DNA of 8,398 nt. It comes from Candidatus Geohydrothermomicrobium daggyaiense. Lineage in GTDB: Bacteria > Actinomycetota > Geothermincolia > Fen-727 > JACVIW01. The DNA lies in NCBI GenBank assembly GCA_015711695.1, contig JACVIW010000092.1, forward strand, positions 1 to 8,398. Direction: 5' to 3'. Every line of letters starts with the position of its first letter. The first letter of the stretch is position 1. This document shows, one piece after another, positions 6,412 through 8,398 of this stretch. Both the position numbers and the translations under genes were made by a program. Below the pieces are notes generated by a model. It saw nothing but the letters and a program-made list of their open reading frames with translations, ran no database searches and was not told where the DNA came from.

Positions 6412-6735
6412 ATGGCGGAAGTAGTTGAAATTACTGATGAAAATTTCGAGGAGAAGATCGCGGGATCTGAAGGCGCGGCGCTTGTTGACTTCTGGGCGCC
6501 CTGGTGCGGACCGTGCAGGATGATGCATCCCATTATCGAGAAACTTGCTGAGGAGTTTGAGGGAAGAGCTATCATCGCAAGGTGCAATGTGGACGAAAAC
6601 CCTTCACTCGCAGCACGCTTCGGGATAACAGCTATCCCAACTCTCATTATTTTCAAAAACGGTCAAAGCTCAGACATGCTCATCGGAGTGACATCACTCG
6701 ACTCCCTGAAAGAACGAATAGAGGCAAATTTATAG
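6412..6735 (+). CDS. trxA: Thioredoxin
   Basis: A cytoplasmic thiol-disulfide oxidoreductase of 107 residues, the normal length for the family. The active site W31-C32-G33-P34-C35 sits in D-F-W-A-P-WCGPC. The buried Asp26, cis-proline Pro76 (A-I-P-T) and Gly92 all match E. coli thioredoxin numbering without gaps. The position of E. coli Lys57 holds Arg, and next to it is an extra Cys58. Thioredoxins reduce ribonucleotide reductase, methionine sulfoxide reductase and others, and are usually recharged by thioredoxin reductase, which is not in the window. The neighbours, a ferredoxin-like protein and an NrdG-type activase, suggest it may serve an anaerobic ribonucleotide reductase (inference). 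The gene has its own strong ribosome binding site; the gap to the next gene is about 190 bp. Confidence 0.96.
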   Translation: MAEVVEITDENFEEKIAGSEGAALVDFWAPWCGPCRMMHPIIEKLAEEFEGRAIIARCNVDENPSLAARFGITAIPTLIIFKNGQSSDMLIGVTSLDSLKERIEANL

Positions 6736-6803
6736 CGTCATCAAAATTTCAGGGTTTAAGCGCGCTTCTATGTGATGCTATGAACTGGCCTGATTGGTCC
6801 GTT

Positions 6804-6821
6804 AGCGGCGGGGCGCTTTTT
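6804..6821 (+). terminator. Weak hairpin with T-run, possible terminator after thioredoxin
   Basis: AGCG (6804-6807) pairs with CGCT (6814-6817) around a G-rich 6-base loop and runs directly into five Ts (6817-6821), about 70 bp after the thioredoxin stop. The stem is only 4 bp, so it is marginal. If real, the radical SAM gene has its own promoter; TATATT at 6841-6846 could be its -10 box, with TTGTCT (6820-6825) at a short 15-bp spacing. Confidence 0.3.
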
Positions 6822-6925
6822 GTCTAAAGAACATCTGGTTTATATTGGACTCGATATTTATTCTGAAAAAAACTACGGTCCAGTTCGTATCTACTCGAAT
6901 CTCTGGCATAAACTTCTGTGTGGCG

Positions 6926-7672
6926 ATGATATTTGATTCTAGCTTAGAAATAAAGGGATTCATTCCCAATACAATGATTGACTGGGAAGGCATGATCGCA
7001 TCCACGATATTCCTTCCTGGGTGCAACTTCAGATGCCCTTTCTGTCATAACCGTGAGCTTGTCCTGCTTCCTGACACTCTTCCAACGGTTCCCCCCGATA
7101 TGCTTGAGGATTTTTTCATTGAGCGCAAGGGATGGATTGATGGCGTTTGCGTCACGGGCGGAGAACCATGTTTTCAGCCGGGTATAGAAAAACTGCTCGA
7201 GTGGATAAAAGATCTGGGGCTAAAAGTCAAACTGGACACCAATGGTAGTTTTCCTGATGTTTTAAGATCTCTGATCGATCAAGGCCTTTTGGATTTTATC
7301 GCTATGGATTTAAAAGCGCCCTTCGACGCCGCTCGCTACAGGATTGCTTCCGGAAATAGGGATAGCGATCTTGTTGAGCGGATCCAGAGGAGCATCGATA
7401 TTTTACGGTCTTCAGGGCTGCCCCATGAGTTCAGAACAACTGTGGTACCAATGATTCATAGCCCCGAAGACATAGAAAGTATCGCGAAGTCTATAGAGGG
7501 GGATGAGGATTACGTTCTCCAGCGGTTTAGCCCGAAAACAACGATTGATCCGAGATATTCTAAACTTGAGCCTTACCGTGAGGAGGATTTGAAGCGCGCT
7601 CTCGAACGGGCAAAAAAGTATGTCAAACGAGTGAGAATAAGGGGGGCACCCATGCCCGTGAACTCCCCTTGA
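6926..7672 (+). CDS. Radical SAM activating enzyme, anaerobic ribonucleotide reductase type (NrdG2-like)
   Basis: A cytoplasmic iron-sulfur enzyme of 248 residues that probably uses S-adenosylmethionine to install a glycyl radical on a partner enzyme. The cluster motif C33-N-F-R-C37-P-F-C40-H-N is the CxxxCxxC of radical SAM proteins. T-G-G-E-P (77-81) is the SAM-binding motif, and L-D-T-N-G (103-107) and M-D-L-K-A-P (127-132) are typical of the NrdG2 (TIGR02495-like) and pyruvate formate-lyase activase group. There are no extra ferredoxin-type clusters, unlike many glycerol dehydratase activases. The frame is open from TTG 6845; I chose ATG 6926 because the family usually starts about ten residues before the G-F-I-P strand, but neither start has a clear ribosome binding site. 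The nearby thioredoxin and ferredoxin-like genes fit a role with class III ribonucleotide reductase, but no nrdD is present. Family call firm, partner inferred. Confidence 0.85.
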   Translation: MIFDSSLEIKGFIPNTMIDWEGMIASTIFLPGCNFRCPFCHNRELVLLPDTLPTVPPDMLEDFFIERKGWIDGVCVTGGEPCFQPGIEKLLEWIKDLGLKVKLDTNGSFPDVLRSLIDQGLLDFIAMDLKAPFDAARYRIASGNRDSDLVERIQRSIDILRSSGLPHEFRTTVVPMIHSPEDIESIAKSIEGDEDYVLQRFSPKTTIDPRYSKLEPYREEDLKRALERAKKYVKRVRIRGAPMPVNSP

Positions 7673-7880
7673 ATTCGTTCCTTCGCTTTTGATTGTTTAT
7701 CCATTTCTCCGTGAAAATTACGAATGATGATTTTAAACGTCTATTTGCCCTGCGGACTTGCTGCCCCGATGGCTGAAAACGAGCCCTTAATTTTGGTATC
7801 GTAAGAGGCTGTGGGGCTCAAGCCGCTGAATTTGTGTTTGTGTATTACTTAAAACAGTAAGGAAAGAAGGCTGGTGGACA

Positions 7881-8398
7881 TTGAAGGTTCTTCCTGAATG
7901 TTTCATATGCGCGCTCAGGCAGGCGCTTGCCGCGGCGAGGCTTGTTGGTGGAGATGACGAGTTTGCGATCGCTTGCCTTAAGAAATCGTCAGAGATACTT
8001 GCCAATCTTCCTGATGGATTAACACCTCCGGAAATCGGTGAGCCCATATACGGGGTAGTGAGAGAAATTTCCGGCGTTAACGACCCCTTCGCTGAGCAGA
8101 AAAGAAAACAAAATGAGATGGTCCTGGCGCTTTACCCATGGCTTGAGAGAACTCTCGGAGAATCTGCCGACCCTCTTTTTACTGCTATGAAACTTGCCAT
8201 AGCCGGAAATGCTGTAGACACTGGTGCTCAGGAGAGGTTCGATTTGATGAAGAGCGTTAGAGACGCTCTCGAAAAGGAGGGGCGCTTCGAGGCTTATGAG
8301 GCGCTGAAGTCGAAACTTAGAGATGCTGGGATGATACTGTATGTTGCTGATAATTGCGGTGAAATAGTATTTGACAGGCTTTTTATCGAGACTATACT
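7881..8398 (+). CDS. DUF89/ARMT1-like metal-dependent phosphatase (3' end missing)
   Basis: The first 172 residues of a protein that runs off the right edge. The N-terminus has the C7-F-I-C10 pair followed by A-L-R-Q-A-L, typical of prokaryotic DUF89 proteins. T-P-P-E (48-51), the D-P-F-A-E-Q-K segment (68-74) and A-I-A-G-N-A-V-D (106-113) fit the helical part. D157-N-C-G-E161 with Asp165 is the family's metal-site motif; the next metal-binding Asp lies beyond the window. DUF89 enzymes are metal-dependent phosphatases of sugar phosphates and damaged phosphometabolites (family knowledge); the substrate here is unknown. Start: TTG 7881, preceded by GGAAAGAAGG (7861-7870) 10 bases upstream; starting here makes the CxxC fall at the usual place. 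The frame is open further upstream but gives no family-like sequence. The 208-bp gap before it argues against tight coupling to the radical SAM gene. Confidence 0.87.
   Translation, partial: MKVLPECFICALRQALAAARLVGGDDEFAIACLKKSSEILANLPDGLTPPEIGEPIYGVVREISGVNDPFAEQKRKQNEMVLALYPWLERTLGESADPLFTAMKLAIAGNAVDTGAQERFDLMKSVRDALEKEGRFEAYEALKSKLRDAGMILYVADNCGEIVFDRLFIETI

Noticed and set aside
7639..7670. Nested hairpin at the end of the radical SAM gene (AAGGG/CCCTT outside GGGCA/TGCCC)
   Set aside because: It lies inside the coding sequence up to the stop codon, has unpaired internal segments and no T-run follows, so it is not a convincing terminator.
7771..7794. Small GGCT...AGCC hairpin followed by TTAATTTT
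   Set aside because: The stem has only 4 bp (5 with a bulge), too weak to call a terminator or riboswitch; nearby GGCT/AGCC pairs at 7807-7824 do not build a known RNA.
7724..7804. 26-codon ATG reading frame between the radical SAM and DUF89 genes
   Set aside because: No ribosome binding site, no recognisable motif, and its length is easily reached by chance.

Overview
The window looks like a chromosomal segment of an anaerobic, probably uncultured bacterium. All genes are on the + strand, base composition is close to half G+C by eye, start codons are often TTG, and TGA is used as a stop. Tandem W-[YF]-x-x-EG ... ER-x-M-Y-[WF] ... GGH-x-S-x-G repeats on secreted proteins are something I associate with deep-branching Actinobacteriota genomes from subsurface or geothermal sites. 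That placement is from memory and is not proven by the sequence.

Left half (1-5879): two large exported proteins. The first is cut by the left edge. Its visible N-terminus is the end of a signal peptide, followed by three DUF11-type repeats, a poly-proline hinge and four tandem repeats of about 110 residues. A perfect 14-bp hairpin terminator follows it. The second is a subtilisin-family (S8) protease with an N-terminal hydrophobic segment, a propeptide, an intact Asp/His/Ser catalytic domain, an IPT/TIG-like domain and four copies of a shorter version (about 101 residues) of the same C-terminal repeat. The shared repeat ends both proteins and neither has another visible anchor, so the pair probably belongs to one cell-surface system (inference).

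Right half (5880-8398): smaller cytoplasmic redox and metabolic genes. In order they are an 8-cysteine ferredoxin-like protein with an unusual first cluster motif, a classical thioredoxin, a radical SAM activase of the anaerobic ribonucleotide reductase type (NrdG2-like), and the first 172 codons of a DUF89/ARMT1-like metal-dependent phosphatase. Ferredoxin, thioredoxin and activase could together supply electrons and the glycyl radical to a class III ribonucleotide reductase, but no reductase gene lies in the window. The gaps between these genes (about 110-210 bp) are long for one tight operon.

There are no tRNA or rRNA genes, CRISPR arrays or insertion sequences that I can see. The most notable signals are the repeat module shared by an adhesin-like protein and a protease, and the non-canonical ferredoxin beside a thioredoxin/radical SAM pair.
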